Shown: positions 7,523 to 18,205, numbered from the stretch's first letter. The stretch is 64,000 nt of DNA from an uncultured Bacteroidales bacterium (GCA_900314925.1 OMXC01000011.1:62001-126000); one strand, 5' to 3'. The notes: a model not told the origin generated them from the letters alone. Translations and numbers: made by a program.

Positions 7523-9292
7523 ATGGCAAAAGAGATAAAATTCAGTCTGGTGTACCGCGATATGTGGCAGAGCAGCGGAAAATACCAGCCTCGTGTAGAC
7601 CAGCTTGAGCGTATTGCCCCTGTTATTGTCGACATGGGGTGTTTTGACCGCATAGAGACCAACGGCGGTGCCTTTGAGCAGGTGAACCTGATGTACGGTG
7701 AGAACCCCAACAAGGCCGTGCGTGCATGGACCAAAGCTTTCAACAAGGCCGGCATACAGACCCACATGCTGGAGCGTGCGCTGAACGGTCTGCGCATGTA
7801 TGGTGTGCCTGCCGACGTGCGCCGTCTGATGCCCAAGGTGAAGAAAGCCCAGGGTGTGGACATCATGCGCTCGTTCTGCGGCTTGAACGACCCGCGCAAC
7901 CTTGAGCTGAGTGTGAAGTACGCCAAGGAGGCCGGCATGATAAGCCAGGCCGCCCTGAGCATCACCCACTCGCCGGTGCACACTGTGGAGTACTACATGG
8001 GCATTGTGGACAAGCTCGTGGAGTTCGGTGCCGATGAGATAGCGCTGAAGGACATGGCCGGTGTCGGTCGTCCCGCCACGCTGGGCAAGCTGGTGCACGA
8101 GATAAAGACCAAGTACCCGCATATCGTGGTGCAGTATCACGGCCACACGGGTCCCGGCCTGTCGATGGCCTCGACGCTGATGGTGGCGCAGGCCGGTGCC
8201 GACGTGATAGACTGCGCCATGGAGCCTCTGTCGTGGGGCATGGTGCACCCCGACGTCATCAGCGTGCAGGCCATGCTCAAGGACGCAGGCTTCCTGGTGA
8301 AAGACATCAACATGGACGCCTATATGGCGGCCCGCAAGCTGACGCAGGAGTTCATCGACGACTTCCTGGGCTTGTATATCAACCCCGGCAACCGCATCAG
8401 CAGCTCGCTGCTGGTGGGCTGCGGTCTGCCCGGCGGCATGATGGGCTCGATGATGAGCGACCTGCGCGGTGTGCATGGCGCCATCAACATGGCCCTGAAG
8501 AAGAACGGCAAGCCCGAGGTGAGCTTTGAGGAACTGACGGTGCAGCTGTTCCAGGAAGTGGAGCACATCTGGCCCATGCTGGGCTATCCTCCCCTTGTCA
8601 CCCCCTTCAGTCAGTATACCAAGAATATAGCTGTGATGAACCTATTGGCTATGGCGCAGGGCAAGCCGCGCTTCAGCCAGATAGACAAGGATTCGTGGAG
8701 CATGATACTGGGTCGTGCCGGCAAGTTGCCCGGCCCCTTGGCTCCCGAGATCATCGAGCTGGCCAAGGCTCAGGGTATGGAGTTCTACACCGGAGTGCCG
8801 CAGGAGGCTTATCCTGATGCCCTGCCGGAGTACATCAAGGAGATGGAGCAGAACGGCTGGGAGCGTGGCGAGGACGACGAGGAGCTCTTTGAGCTGGCCA
8901 TGCACGATCGCCAGTACCGCGACTACAAGAGCGGCCTGGCCAAGGAACGCTTCAACAAAGAGGTGGCACAGCTGCGTGCCGAGAAAGAGGCTCCCAAGGC
9001 TCCTGCCACCGCCGAGAGCATAGCCCTCAACTACATCACCCCCAAGCACCCCAACGCCACGCCGATAGTGGCTACCGCCACGGGCCGTATGCTGTGGGAG
9101 GTACGCTTCGACGACAAGAGCACGGCTCCCGCCCCCGGCACCGAGGTGAAAGAGGGTACTGCCATAGCCAACATCGAGGCCAGCTACGCCGTGGTGCCTG
9201 TCACAGCCCTCAAGGGCGGCAAGGTGATTGACACCTGTGCCAAGCAGGGCCAGATGGTCAAGAAGGGCGACGTCATCGGTTGGGTGGAATAG
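7523..9292 (+). CDS. oadA: Biotin-dependent carboxyltransferase (OadA / pyruvate carboxylase subunit B type) with degenerate biotinyl domain
   Basis: This 589-residue protein has the HMGL-like TIM-barrel carboxyltransferase domain: YRDMWQS (11-17), GCFDRIETNGG (39-49), LKDMAG with the presumed carboxylated Lys176, and the metal ligands in YHGHTG (His206, His208). A PYC_OADA conserved domain follows, to about residue 470. The C terminus (about 515-589) has the fold signature of a biotinyl/lipoyl domain (GTEVKEGTAIANIEA...GQMVKKGDVIGWVE), but where EAMKM should be it reads E552-ASYA, with Tyr555 in place of the biotinylated Lys. A separate biotin carrier would be needed to transfer carboxylate between oxaloacetate/pyruvate or a similar pair. 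It has its own promoter with an inverted-repeat leader. Confidence 0.88.
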   Translation: MAKEIKFSLVYRDMWQSSGKYQPRVDQLERIAPVIVDMGCFDRIETNGGAFEQVNLMYGENPNKAVRAWTKAFNKAGIQTHMLERALNGLRMYGVPADVRRLMPKVKKAQGVDIMRSFCGLNDPRNLELSVKYAKEAGMISQAALSITHSPVHTVEYYMGIVDKLVEFGADEIALKDMAGVGRPATLGKLVHEIKTKYPHIVVQYHGHTGPGLSMASTLMVAQAGADVIDCAMEPLSWGMVHPDVISVQAMLKDAGFLVKDINMDAYMAARKLTQEFIDDFLGLYINPGNRISSSLLVGCGLPGGMMGSMMSDLRGVHGAINMALKKNGKPEVSFEELTVQLFQEVEHIWPMLGYPPLVTPFSQYTKNIAVMNLLAMAQGKPRFSQIDKDSWSMILGRAGKLPGPLAPEIIELAKAQGMEFYTGVPQEAYPDALPEYIKEMEQNGWERGEDDEELFELAMHDRQYRDYKSGLAKERFNKEVAQLRAEKEAPKAPATAESIALNYITPKHPNATPIVATATGRMLWEVRFDDKSTAPAPGTEVKEGTAIANIEASYAVVPVTALKGGKVIDTCAKQGQMVKKGDVIGWVE

Positions 9293-9325
9293 GTAATGGA
9301 GACAAACACTTAAATATACAGATAT

Positions 9326-9529
9326 ATGAAGAAAGTATTTATGACCCTGGCTGTTGTGGCTGTGCTGTGCATGCTGTCATCGTGTGTGAAGAACTGTCAG
9401 TGCAAGGATTGGTCGGACGGCGTTGTGACACGCACTTATACTGACGAGACCTTCAGTGGCGACAAGTGCAGCAACATGACCGACATACAGACTGTCGGTG
9501 GCAACAAGAGCGGCAAGGAGTGCTCTTGA
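9326..9529 (+). CDS. Small cysteine-rich lipoprotein
   Basis: This 67-residue peptide has a signal peptide and lipobox LSSC (MKKVFMTLAVVAVLCMLSSC). The mature part has four further Cys residues in about 45 residues (NCQC, DKC, ECS). No family is recognised. It starts 33 bp after the carboxyltransferase stop and ends before a strong hairpin, so it may share that transcript. Small lipoproteins of this kind are common in Bacteroidales and their roles are mostly unknown. Confidence 0.6.
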   Translation: MKKVFMTLAVVAVLCMLSSCVKNCQCKDWSDGVVTRTYTDETFSGDKCSNMTDIQTVGGNKSGKECS

Positions 9530-9558
9530 TCGTCATAGGCAATTGACAGGAATGTAGA

Positions 9559-9590
9559 AACGCCGGCCATCCAAGTGGATGGCCGGCGTT
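9559..9590. terminator. Bidirectional hairpin between convergent genes
   Basis: Perfect 14-bp arms, 9559-9572 and 9577-9590, with loop AAGT. There is no long T-tract, but the GC-rich stem sits exactly between the ends of the small lipoprotein (+) and the Na/Pi transporter (-). Confidence 0.7.
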
Positions 9591-9606
9591 ATCTATTGTC
9601 GGTGTT

Positions 9607-11343
9607 TTAGTCTTCGGTGTGCTTACGGCTGTTGTCGATGGCCTCGGAGATATTGATTACATAATCGCCGAGTTTCTCGTACAGGGCATAGAAACTGCTG
9701 TAGGCGTTGCCTATCGAGTAGTCATAGGTGCCATGCTTCAGGGCGTCGAGGTGTTGGGCACGCAGCTGGTCGCGGTAGGTGTTGATAGCGTGTTCGGCGG
9801 CGTAGGCTGCATCGAGGTCTACATGGTCGTAGTCGTGCAGGTTGGCGTCCATAATGTTGAGGGCATTCTGCACCAGCTCGCTCATGTGGGCGAGGTTGGC
9901 GTTGAGGCCGTCGTCGAAGTGTACGGCGTCCTCGCGTTTGCTCTTGCGCGTCATTGCTATCTGGTATACGGCGTCGCCGATGCTCTCAAGGTTGTCGATG
10001 ATGCGTAGCATGGCGCTGACGCGCTCCGAGGCGTGGGCGCTGATGTCGCCCGACCCAACCTTGGTGAGGAACTTTGTTAACTCCAGCTCCATGTGGTCGG
10101 TGATGTTCTCGTATTTGGCCACGCGGTCCATGATGGAGTCAAAATCTTCGTCGGTCTTTGCAGTACGCAGTCCTGGCAGGAAGGTGTACATGCGCAGCAC
10201 ACGTTTGCTGAACTCTTCAATCTCGCTCTTGGCACTCTGCAGGTTAAGCTCTGCTGTAGAGAGCCAGTTGCCTTCGATGTATGTCAGGCGGAATTCGTCT
10301 TCGGTTTCCTCCGTCTTGGTCTTCACCATCCAGTTGACAATCTTCAGTATCTGTGGTATGAAGAAGGCGAGGATTATTGTGTTGCCTACGTTGAAGATGG
10401 TGTGGAAGAGCGAGATGGCCATGGGCACAGACTCGTGGTTGTAGTTCGGGTCGTCTAACGCGGCGTAGGGGCTGCAGCCTGTGATGTTCTGTGTGAGGTA
10501 GGCAATGAAGCGCATGAGTGGCGAGAATACGAGGAGAGTGATGATGACGCCTATGACGTTGAACACCAAGTGGGCGCGTGCGGCTTTCTTGCCGGCCGTG
10601 TTTGCTACAAGGGCTGCCAGGTTGGCGGTGATGGTGGTACCGATGTTCTGACCCATGACGAGCGCCACAGCCACATCGAAGCCTATCCATCCGTTGTAGC
10701 ACATGACCAGCGTGATAGCCATCATGGCCGCCGAGGCTTGTACGAGGCATGTGAGAATGGCTCCTATGGCCACGAAGAGGAGTATGGACAGGAAGCCGTA
10801 GTCGCTCAAGGTGCCAAGGGCATTCAAGAACCCAGGGTATTGGTCAAGGTTGGCCAGCGGCCTTTGCAGCAGTTCCATGCCCACCAGCAGCAGGGCAAGG
10901 CCTATCACCGTCTGGCCTATGGACTTCATCCTGTCGCGGCCGGAAAAGATGAAGAACAAGCTTATGGCGGCCAGCAGCATGGGCAGGCTGAAGCCCCCCG
11001 AACCTTCTCCGAGGCCGAAGAGTGTGATGATCCATGCCGTCACCGTTGTGCCAATGTTGGCGCCCATGATGACCGCCACGGCGCCGGCCAGCGACAGTAG
11101 GCCGGCGTTAACAAATCCCACCACCATCACCGTGGTGGCCGACGAACTCTGGATGGCTGCCGTGACGGCTGTACCTGTGAGTATTCCACTGATGGGGTTG
11201 CCGGTGATATGCTTCAGCACGGCGCGCATCTTGCTGCCGGCAATCTTCTGCAGGCCTTCGCTCATGAGTTTCATGGCAAAGAGGAACACAGCCAATGCTC
11301 CCGCCATGTTGATGATGATGAAAATGATGTCTGCGGTAGTCAT
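9607..11343 (-). CDS. Na+/phosphate cotransporter family protein with PhoU-like tail
   Basis: This 578-residue membrane protein has two inverted Na_Pi_cotrans repeats: QSSSATT with GANIGTTVT in the first, and QASAAMMA with GQNIGTTIT in the second. The hydrophobic part ends near residue 340. The C-terminal 220 residues are helical and resemble PhoU (ENITDHMELELTKFL, IDNLESIGDAVYQI). Such proteins import phosphate with Na+, and the PhoU-like tail may regulate uptake. It is the last gene of a minus-strand run recJ-ettA-CNNM-this, starting 26 bp after the CNNM gene. Confidence 0.9.
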   Translation of the reverse strand: MTTADIIFIIINMAGALAVFLFAMKLMSEGLQKIAGSKMRAVLKHITGNPISGILTGTAVTAAIQSSSATTVMVVGFVNAGLLSLAGAVAVIMGANIGTTVTAWIITLFGLGEGSGGFSLPMLLAAISLFFIFSGRDRMKSIGQTVIGLALLLVGMELLQRPLANLDQYPGFLNALGTLSDYGFLSILLFVAIGAILTCLVQASAAMMAITLVMCYNGWIGFDVAVALVMGQNIGTTITANLAALVANTAGKKAARAHLVFNVIGVIITLLVFSPLMRFIAYLTQNITGCSPYAALDDPNYNHESVPMAISLFHTIFNVGNTIILAFFIPQILKIVNWMVKTKTEETEDEFRLTYIEGNWLSTAELNLQSAKSEIEEFSKRVLRMYTFLPGLRTAKTDEDFDSIMDRVAKYENITDHMELELTKFLTKVGSGDISAHASERVSAMLRIIDNLESIGDAVYQIAMTRKSKREDAVHFDDGLNANLAHMSELVQNALNIMDANLHDYDHVDLDAAYAAEHAINTYRDQLRAQHLDALKHGTYDYSIGNAYSSFYALYEKLGDYVINISEAIDNSRKHTED

Positions 11344-11369
11344 ATATATTGTATATATTTAGCTATGCT

Positions 11370-12428
11370 TTAATTCTCGGGCAGTTTAATCTCCTTGAAG
11401 CGGCGTTGGCGCTGCTGCCAACGTTCGCGGGCGTACTGCTGCATGTCCGCCACCTCGTCGCTCTCGTCGATAATCTCCAACCCGAAGATGGTCTCTATGA
11501 TATCCTCTAGGGTAATGATGCCCTGGAAAGAGCCGAACTCGTCGATGATGCCGCCAATCTGCTCCTTGTGCTTCAGCAGCGAGTCCCAGATGTCGGCCAC
11601 GCTCATCTCTTCATTGAAGAGCGGTATGGTGCGTTTTATCTCTCCCAGCGTTTTGCTGAAGTGGTCTTCGGCCAGTTCCTCCAACGCCTCGCTACGCAGC
11701 ACGTAGCCTGTGATGAAGTCCTCCTCCTCGGCATACACAGGTATGCGTGAGAAGTGGCTGTATTCGTCGTTGCGGTAGAAGGCCTTGAGTGTCATCTTTT
11801 CGGGTGCCGTGGCAGCCACCACGCGCGGCGTCATCACATCGTATGCCTTGATGTTGTTGAGCTTTATGACGTTCTGTATAATCTTGTTCTCGTCTTCGTC
11901 GATTACACCTTCATCCTCGCCCATGTCGGCCATCGCCGCCACCTCCTCACGGCTCACCGATGTCTCCTCCTCGTCCTTCTTGGCGATGAGTTTGGTGAAC
12001 CACTGCACGAGCATCACCACCGGGTACAGCACGAAGATTAGCACACGGATGGTGTAGGCCGTGAAGCCCATCAGGCGACGCCACTGGCTGGTGCCTATGG
12101 TTTTGGGGATTATCTCGCTGAAGACGAGTATCAGCACCGTTGTGACGGCTGACACAAGGCCGAACCACTGGTTGCCGAAGGCTGCCTCCACCTGATGGCC
12201 CACGCCTGCGGCACCTATGGTGTTGGCTATGGTGTTAAGGCTCAGGATGGCTGCTATGGCCCTTGCATTGTCGGTCTTGTATTTCTTGAAGAGCGTAGCC
12301 CCCTTGTAGCCTTCGTCCTCGCGCATGGTGATATAGCTCAGCGGCGTTGACATCAGCACCGATTCCAGTATCGAGCACAGGAACGATATGGTCATTGCCC
12401 CGAAGAGGAATATTAAGAGTAGTGTCAT
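11370..12428 (-). CDS. CNNM/DUF21 and CBS-domain membrane protein
   Basis: This 352-residue protein has an N-terminal CNNM (DUF21) domain with four hydrophobic helices and the conserved ILSLNTIANTIGAA and SEIIPKTIG segments. A CBS pair follows (YDVMTPRVV..., QIGGIIDEFGSFQGIITLEDIIE). The CorC_HlyC C-terminal domain of longer members is absent. Proteins of this family are implicated in Mg2+ or Co2+ efflux and were historically called hemolysin-like. It starts 6 bp after ettA and is probably co-transcribed with it. Confidence 0.88.
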   Translation of the reverse strand: MTLLLIFLFGAMTISFLCSILESVLMSTPLSYITMREDEGYKGATLFKKYKTDNARAIAAILSLNTIANTIGAAGVGHQVEAAFGNQWFGLVSAVTTVLILVFSEIIPKTIGTSQWRRLMGFTAYTIRVLIFVLYPVVMLVQWFTKLIAKKDEEETSVSREEVAAMADMGEDEGVIDEDENKIIQNVIKLNNIKAYDVMTPRVVAATAPEKMTLKAFYRNDEYSHFSRIPVYAEEEDFITGYVLRSEALEELAEDHFSKTLGEIKRTIPLFNEEMSVADIWDSLLKHKEQIGGIIDEFGSFQGIITLEDIIETIFGLEIIDESDEVADMQQYARERWQQRQRRFKEIKLPEN

Positions 12429-12434
12429 TGCGGG

Positions 12435-14105
<1,671 letters not shown>

Positions 14106-14108
14106 AGT

Positions 14109-15956
14109 TTAGTCCACGAATTTTATGTCTTTCACGTTGAGCTGTATCTCCGTGCGGCCGCGCCAGTAGTTCTCCTCGAGCTGGTAGCAGAGGTCGAACC
14201 GCTCGCCGCGCTGCATGCCCTGCAGCGCCTCGCCCTGCTGGAAGGCTATGGCGGGGTAGGGGGCAGAGCGCTCGGTGAGGGGGATGGCGTTGAACTTGAG
14301 GTGGTTGGTGCCCACGATGCGGGCGTTGCCGGTATCCACGAGCTCGCGGCTCACAAAGACCGGCACGTTGTTCTCCGGTCCGAAGGGGGCGAACTGCTTG
14401 AGGATGCGCAGGAACTTCGGGGTGATCTGCGAGAAGCCTATCTCGGCGTCCACCTCCACCTCCGGCACCACCTCTTCGGTGCCCAGGCCTTCGCGCACCA
14501 GCCGCTCCAGCCGCTCCACGAAGGCGCGCATGTTCTCCTTCTTCAGGCTCACGCCGGCGGCGCTCTTGTGGCCGCCGAAATGCTCCAGCAGGTCGGCGCA
14601 CTTCTCCAGCGCCTCGTGCATGTCAAACTCCTTGAGCGAGCGCGCCGAGCCCGTGATGAGGCCGTCGCTGCCCTCGGTGAAGACTATGGCGGGCTTGTTG
14701 TAGGCCTCCACGATGCGGCTGGCCACGATGCCCACCACGCCGCGGTGCCACCCCGGGTCGTAGAGCACCAGCGACTGGCGCCCCGTGTAGAACGGGTCGT
14801 TGTCGATGCGCCGTTTGGCCTCCTCGGTGGCGGCCGTGTCGAGGTCCTTGCGCTCCATGTTGTACTGGTTGATGTCGTCGGCCAGCTGGCGCGCTATGGC
14901 GGGGTCGTCGGTGAGCATCAGGCGCACGCTGTCGAAGGCCGACCGTATGCGGCCGGCGGCGTTGATGCGGGGGCCTATGAGGAACACCAAATCGCTGATG
15001 GTGAGCTCCTTCTCAAAGTATCCGGCTTTCTTGTCGCCCTGTGCGGCCTTGTCGCCGCCGTCGCCCTGGTCGGCACGCCGTTTGTCGACGTGGCCGTAGC
15101 GCAGTATGGCCTCGATGCCGGGGCGCGGCTTGGTGTTGAGCACACGTAGGCCGAAGAACGCCAGCACGCGGTTCTCGCCCATGATGGGCACTATGTCCGA
15201 GGCTATGCTCACGGCCACCAGGTCGAGGTATTTCAGCAGTTTTAGCTTGAGCTCCTCCTGGCGCTGGAGGCGGTGCGCGTCGAGTTGCTCCGGCAGGTCG
15301 CACAGGCGCACGCCCAAGCGCTCCTCGAGGTGTGCTTCCACGATCTTGAAGCTGATGCCGCAGCCGCTGAGCTCCTTGTAGGGGTAGGGGCAGTCGCTCT
15401 GCTTGGGGTCGAGCACCGCCACGGCGCGCGGCACCTCGTCGCCCGGCAGGTGGTGGTCGCCGATGATGAAGTCGATGCCACGCTCCTTGGCGTAGTCCAC
15501 CTGCTCCATGGCCTTGATGCCGCAGTCGAGGGCTATCATCAGCTTCACCCCCGTCTCGTGGGCGTAGTCGATGCCCTGGTACGAAATGCCGTAACCCTCG
15601 CGTTCGCGGTCAGGCACGTAGAAGTCTATGTTTCGGTCCAGCTCCTTCAGGTAGCTGTAAAGCAGCGCCACGGCCGACGTTCCGTCGACATCGTAGTCGC
15701 CATAAACCATGATTCTCTCCTGTTTGCGTATCGCCTCGTTGATGCGGTCCACCGCCTCTCGCATGCCCTTCATCAGGAAGGGGTCGTGGATCTGGTCGAG
15801 TCCCGGACGGAAGAATTTGCGTGCCTCCTCAAACGTCGTCACACCCCGCTCCACGAGCAGTGTGGCGATAATTCGGTCTACGCCCAGCGATGCTGCAAGT
15901 TTTTCAACAGTCTCTAAATCATAGTCTTTTCTGATTATCCAACGTTTTTCTTTCAT
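14109..15956 (-). CDS. recJ: RecJ, single-stranded-DNA-specific 5'-3' exonuclease
   Basis: This 615-residue protein has the DHH phosphoesterase motifs YGDYDVDGTSA, LDCGIKAM and IGDHHLPGDEVP, and the DHHA1 motif GGHKSAAGVSL, plus an OB-like C-terminal region. RecJ acts in RecF-pathway recombination, base excision and mismatch repair. The frame is open to 16076, but I start at MKEKRWIIRKDY (15956): the extension is Gly/Arg-rich and non-conserved and overlaps a candidate promoter. An insertion around residue 345 (DQGDGGDKAAQGDKKAG) is hydrophilic and low in complexity. It leads the operon with ettA. Confidence 0.92.
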   Translation of the reverse strand: MKEKRWIIRKDYDLETVEKLAASLGVDRIIATLLVERGVTTFEEARKFFRPGLDQIHDPFLMKGMREAVDRINEAIRKQERIMVYGDYDVDGTSAVALLYSYLKELDRNIDFYVPDREREGYGISYQGIDYAHETGVKLMIALDCGIKAMEQVDYAKERGIDFIIGDHHLPGDEVPRAVAVLDPKQSDCPYPYKELSGCGISFKIVEAHLEERLGVRLCDLPEQLDAHRLQRQEELKLKLLKYLDLVAVSIASDIVPIMGENRVLAFFGLRVLNTKPRPGIEAILRYGHVDKRRADQGDGGDKAAQGDKKAGYFEKELTISDLVFLIGPRINAAGRIRSAFDSVRLMLTDDPAIARQLADDINQYNMERKDLDTAATEEAKRRIDNDPFYTGRQSLVLYDPGWHRGVVGIVASRIVEAYNKPAIVFTEGSDGLITGSARSLKEFDMHEALEKCADLLEHFGGHKSAAGVSLKKENMRAFVERLERLVREGLGTEEVVPEVEVDAEIGFSQITPKFLRILKQFAPFGPENNVPVFVSRELVDTGNARIVGTNHLKFNAIPLTERSAPYPAIAFQQGEALQGMQRGERFDLCYQLEENYWRGRTEIQLNVKDIKFVD

Positions 15957-15969
15957 ATTTTTCTGGCCG

Positions 15970-16005
15970 TAAAGATACGAACTTTTTTTTATATACGCGC
16001 AAAAA
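15970..16005 (-). promoter_or_regulatory. Candidate recJ promoter
   Basis: The minus strand reads TTTTTG, about 22 bp, then TATCTTTA at 15977-15970, 14 bp before the ATG. The spacing is longer than the usual 19-21 bp and the last base of the -7 box deviates, so it is weak. Confidence 0.4.
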
Positions 16006-16080
16006 CTTTTCAACCGCCCCCTTTTTAATCCTCCACCCCTCCTGCATCCCCCGTCCGCCCCCGCTTCGCCCCCCACCCCC

Positions 16081-16200
16081 CACGGAGCCGGTACGGACCC
16101 TCTTCGGCATTTCTTCAGTAGTTCTTCAGTAGTTCTTCAGTGCAGCACTGAAGAACTACTGAAGAACTACTGAAGAACGGCCGTAGGGACTCCGTAGAGG
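16081..16200. repeat. 11-bp-word palindromic element, copy 1
   Basis: Perfect 33-bp arms (16111-16143 and 16145-16177) meet at a single central base. Each arm is three 11-bp words (TTCTTCAGTAG type). The outer flanks carry complementary fragments (ACGGAG at 16082, CTCCGT at 16190). It fills most of the 326-bp gap between the ABC permease end and the recJ start; the rest (16006-16080) is C-rich with nothing recognisable. Confidence 0.85.
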
Positions 16201-16282
16201 GGCAGCGCCGGCCTTGCCGACAATGGGTGTCGCGGCGCAACGGGCTGAAAAAGAGGGGTGTGGAGGACGGGGTGGGGCTGGG

Positions 16283-17539
16283 TCAGACTATATGCCTGCG
16301 GTAGGTGCGCGCCGCGAGCACCGCGGCGGCGGCGGCGCAGAGCACGAGGAGCACTGCCGCCAAGGCTGTCTGCCACAGCGGCAGGCCGAAAGGCAGGCGC
16401 AGCATGGCTGCCACGGGTGCGGTGAACGGTATGACGGTGAGCCAGGCTGCCAGTGCGCCGGCCGGTGCGCGGAGCACGAGAGGCGCCAGCGCGAGTGCCA
16501 GCAGCAGGGGCGCTCCGGCGACGAGTGTCCACTGCGTGGTGTCGGCGTCGCTGTCTAGCCGCGCCGCCACGGCGGCCACGAGGGTGCCGTAGAGCAGGTA
16601 GCCCAGCAGGAAGAAGAGCACAAAGGCGCCGGCGACGACGGGCAGCTGTATGGCGGCAAGGCCTTCAACTGTCTGGTCTACAAGCTGCACTGGGGTGTCG
16701 TACTGCACCGTGGCCTCTGTGCCCTTGGTGGCCAGCGAGCGGTGTTGCTGCTGTGCGCGGGCTTGCTCGAAGAGGTCGGGGTTGGCGGCTTGCACGCCGG
16801 CTATGGCGGCCGCCGCGAGGGCTATCCAGAGGGTGAGCTGGAGGGTGGCAGTGAGGGCCACGCCGGCCACTTTGCCGGCCAGCAGCTGCACGGGGCGTAC
16901 CGATGTGGCGACGATCTCCGCCACGCGGTTGTGGCGTTCTTCCTGCACGGCGCGTGCCACCTGGGCGCCGAAGAGCAGGAGGGTCAGGGCCATGAGCACC
17001 GCGAGGGCTACGGCCACGACGGTCTTCACCTGCAGGTGGCTCTCATGGCCTGTGGCGGCATCGTGTGTGCGCAGGCGCAGGTGGGTGGACTCTACGGAGT
17101 GGTATACTGCGGGGTCGAGGTCGTAGACGTCCTGCAGGATGGCGTTGCGGAGGAGGGTCTGCAGCTGTGCGTCGATGGCGCTCTGCACGGCGACGGTGGG
17201 CGGTGTGCCGCGGTAGTAGAGGTAGGCGTCGTGCGGTATCGTGGTCTCGCGCCGCGGAATCATCAGCACGAGGTCGTGTGCGGAGGCTTGCTGCCACGCG
17301 TAGTCGAGCGTGGGCATGGACTTGAAGCTGAGGCTTTCTGTCGGGCACAGGCCGTCGGCGAAGAGTCCTGTCTGGTCTACGACGAGCACTGTGGCGGCTT
17401 CGTCGGCCTGCCGTGCGGCGACGACGGGCAGGGCGTAGAGGGCGGCGACGACGGCGGGCACCAGCAGGGTGAGCACCCAGAAGGAGGGGCGCCGCAGCCT
17501 CAGGCGGCATTCACGGGCTATGATGAGCAGGGTTTTCAT
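16283..17539 (-). CDS. ABC-2 type permease (NatB/YhaP-like)
   Basis: This 418-residue protein has one N-terminal membrane helix, a roughly 140-residue extracytoplasmic domain, then about five helices near the C terminus, typical of ABC-2 permeases of the Na+ exporter NatB type. The segment ARAVQEERHNRVAEIVATSVRP is the conserved E-rich cytoplasmic loop (EE...RVAEI) of this family. The ATPase gene ends 6 bp upstream, so the two form a transporter pair. The substrate is unknown. The gene is exceptionally GC-rich. Confidence 0.85.
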   Translation of the reverse strand: MKTLLIIARECRLRLRRPSFWVLTLLVPAVVAALYALPVVAARQADEAATVLVVDQTGLFADGLCPTESLSFKSMPTLDYAWQQASAHDLVLMIPRRETTIPHDAYLYYRGTPPTVAVQSAIDAQLQTLLRNAILQDVYDLDPAVYHSVESTHLRLRTHDAATGHESHLQVKTVVAVALAVLMALTLLLFGAQVARAVQEERHNRVAEIVATSVRPVQLLAGKVAGVALTATLQLTLWIALAAAAIAGVQAANPDLFEQARAQQQHRSLATKGTEATVQYDTPVQLVDQTVEGLAAIQLPVVAGAFVLFFLLGYLLYGTLVAAVAARLDSDADTTQWTLVAGAPLLLALALAPLVLRAPAGALAAWLTVIPFTAPVAAMLRLPFGLPLWQTALAAVLLVLCAAAAAVLAARTYRRHIV

Positions 17540-17540
17540 C

Positions 17541-17563
17541 GGTGGTCAGTGGTTGGTGGTCAG
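17541..17563. repeat. GGTGGTCAGT-type word repeat at a gene end
   Basis: GGTGGTCAGTGGTTGGTGGTCAG-like sequence spans the stop codon of the ABC ATPase, so the last residues of that protein (TTNH) are encoded by the repeat. Confidence 0.5.
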
Positions 17564-18169
17564 TTTCAGGGTTTTGGTGCAGAGGTCGGCGGCGGCTTGC
17601 AGGTTGTGTGTGGAGAGTATTATCGCCGTGCCTTGCGCCAGGAGCAGCTCTATCTGGCTGCGCAGCAGCGCCGCGCCGTCGGCGTCGAGACCGGAGAAGG
17701 GCTCGTCGAGGATGAGCAGGCGGGGGCTGTGGGCCACGCTGACGACGAACTGCAGGCGTTGCTGCATGCCTTTGCTGAGCTTGCGTGTGGGCAGCTGCCA
17801 CCAGTCCTCCATGCCGAGGCGTTGCAGCCACGGCTGCAGGGCCGCTTCGGCGTCGTGGCGGCCGAGCCCTTTGAGCTGCATGAGGTAGAGCGCCTGTTCG
17901 CCGACGCGCATGTTGCGGTAGAGGCCGCGTTCTTCGGGCAGGTAGCCTACCTGGCTCAGGTCGGCCTGGCCGAGGGGGTGCCCGTCGAAGAGCAGTGTGC
18001 CGCTGTCGGGCTGCAGTAGGCGTGTGATGATGCGCAGGAGGGTCGTCTTGCCGGCGCCGTTGCCGCCGAGGAGGGCCATGGCCTGGCCTCGGTCGACGCA
18101 GAAGCTGACGTCGGCGAGCACCTGTTTGTCGCCAAAGGCTTTGCTGATATGATCCACTTGTAGTATCAT
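17546..18169 (-). CDS. ABC transporter ATP-binding protein (NatA-like, short)
   Basis: This 207-residue ATPase has Walker A GGNGAGKTT, a signature region LSKGMQQRL, Walker B LLILDEPFSGLD and the switch histidine in STHN. It pairs with the ABC-2 permease gene starting 6 bp downstream. NatA-type partners are usually about 300 residues with a C-terminal extension; here the protein stops soon after the H-loop, in a low-complexity DNA repeat, so the extension may have been lost. The core needed for ATP hydrolysis is complete. Confidence 0.9.
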   Translation of the reverse strand: MILQVDHISKAFGDKQVLADVSFCVDRGQAMALLGGNGAGKTTLLRIITRLLQPDSGTLLFDGHPLGQADLSQVGYLPEERGLYRNMRVGEQALYLMQLKGLGRHDAEAALQPWLQRLGMEDWWQLPTRKLSKGMQQRLQFVVSVAHSPRLLILDEPFSGLDADGAALLRSQIELLLAQGTAIILSTHNLQAAADLCTKTLKLTTNH

Positions 18170-18170
18170 G

Positions 18171-18205
18171 GCTGTTGGCTTTTAGCGGTTAGCTGTTAGC
18201 GTTTT
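18171..18205. repeat. TTAGCGGTTAGC-type word repeat at a gene end
   Basis: GCTGTTGGCTTTTAGCGGTT and GCTGTTAGCG words repeat across the 26-bp gap between the ABC ATPase start and the BatA-type gene end, running into the last codons of the latter. Confidence 0.45.

Noticed and set aside
9559..9590. Riboswitch-like or regulatory hairpin
   Set aside because: Its position exactly between convergent gene ends and its simple perfect stem fit a shared terminator better.
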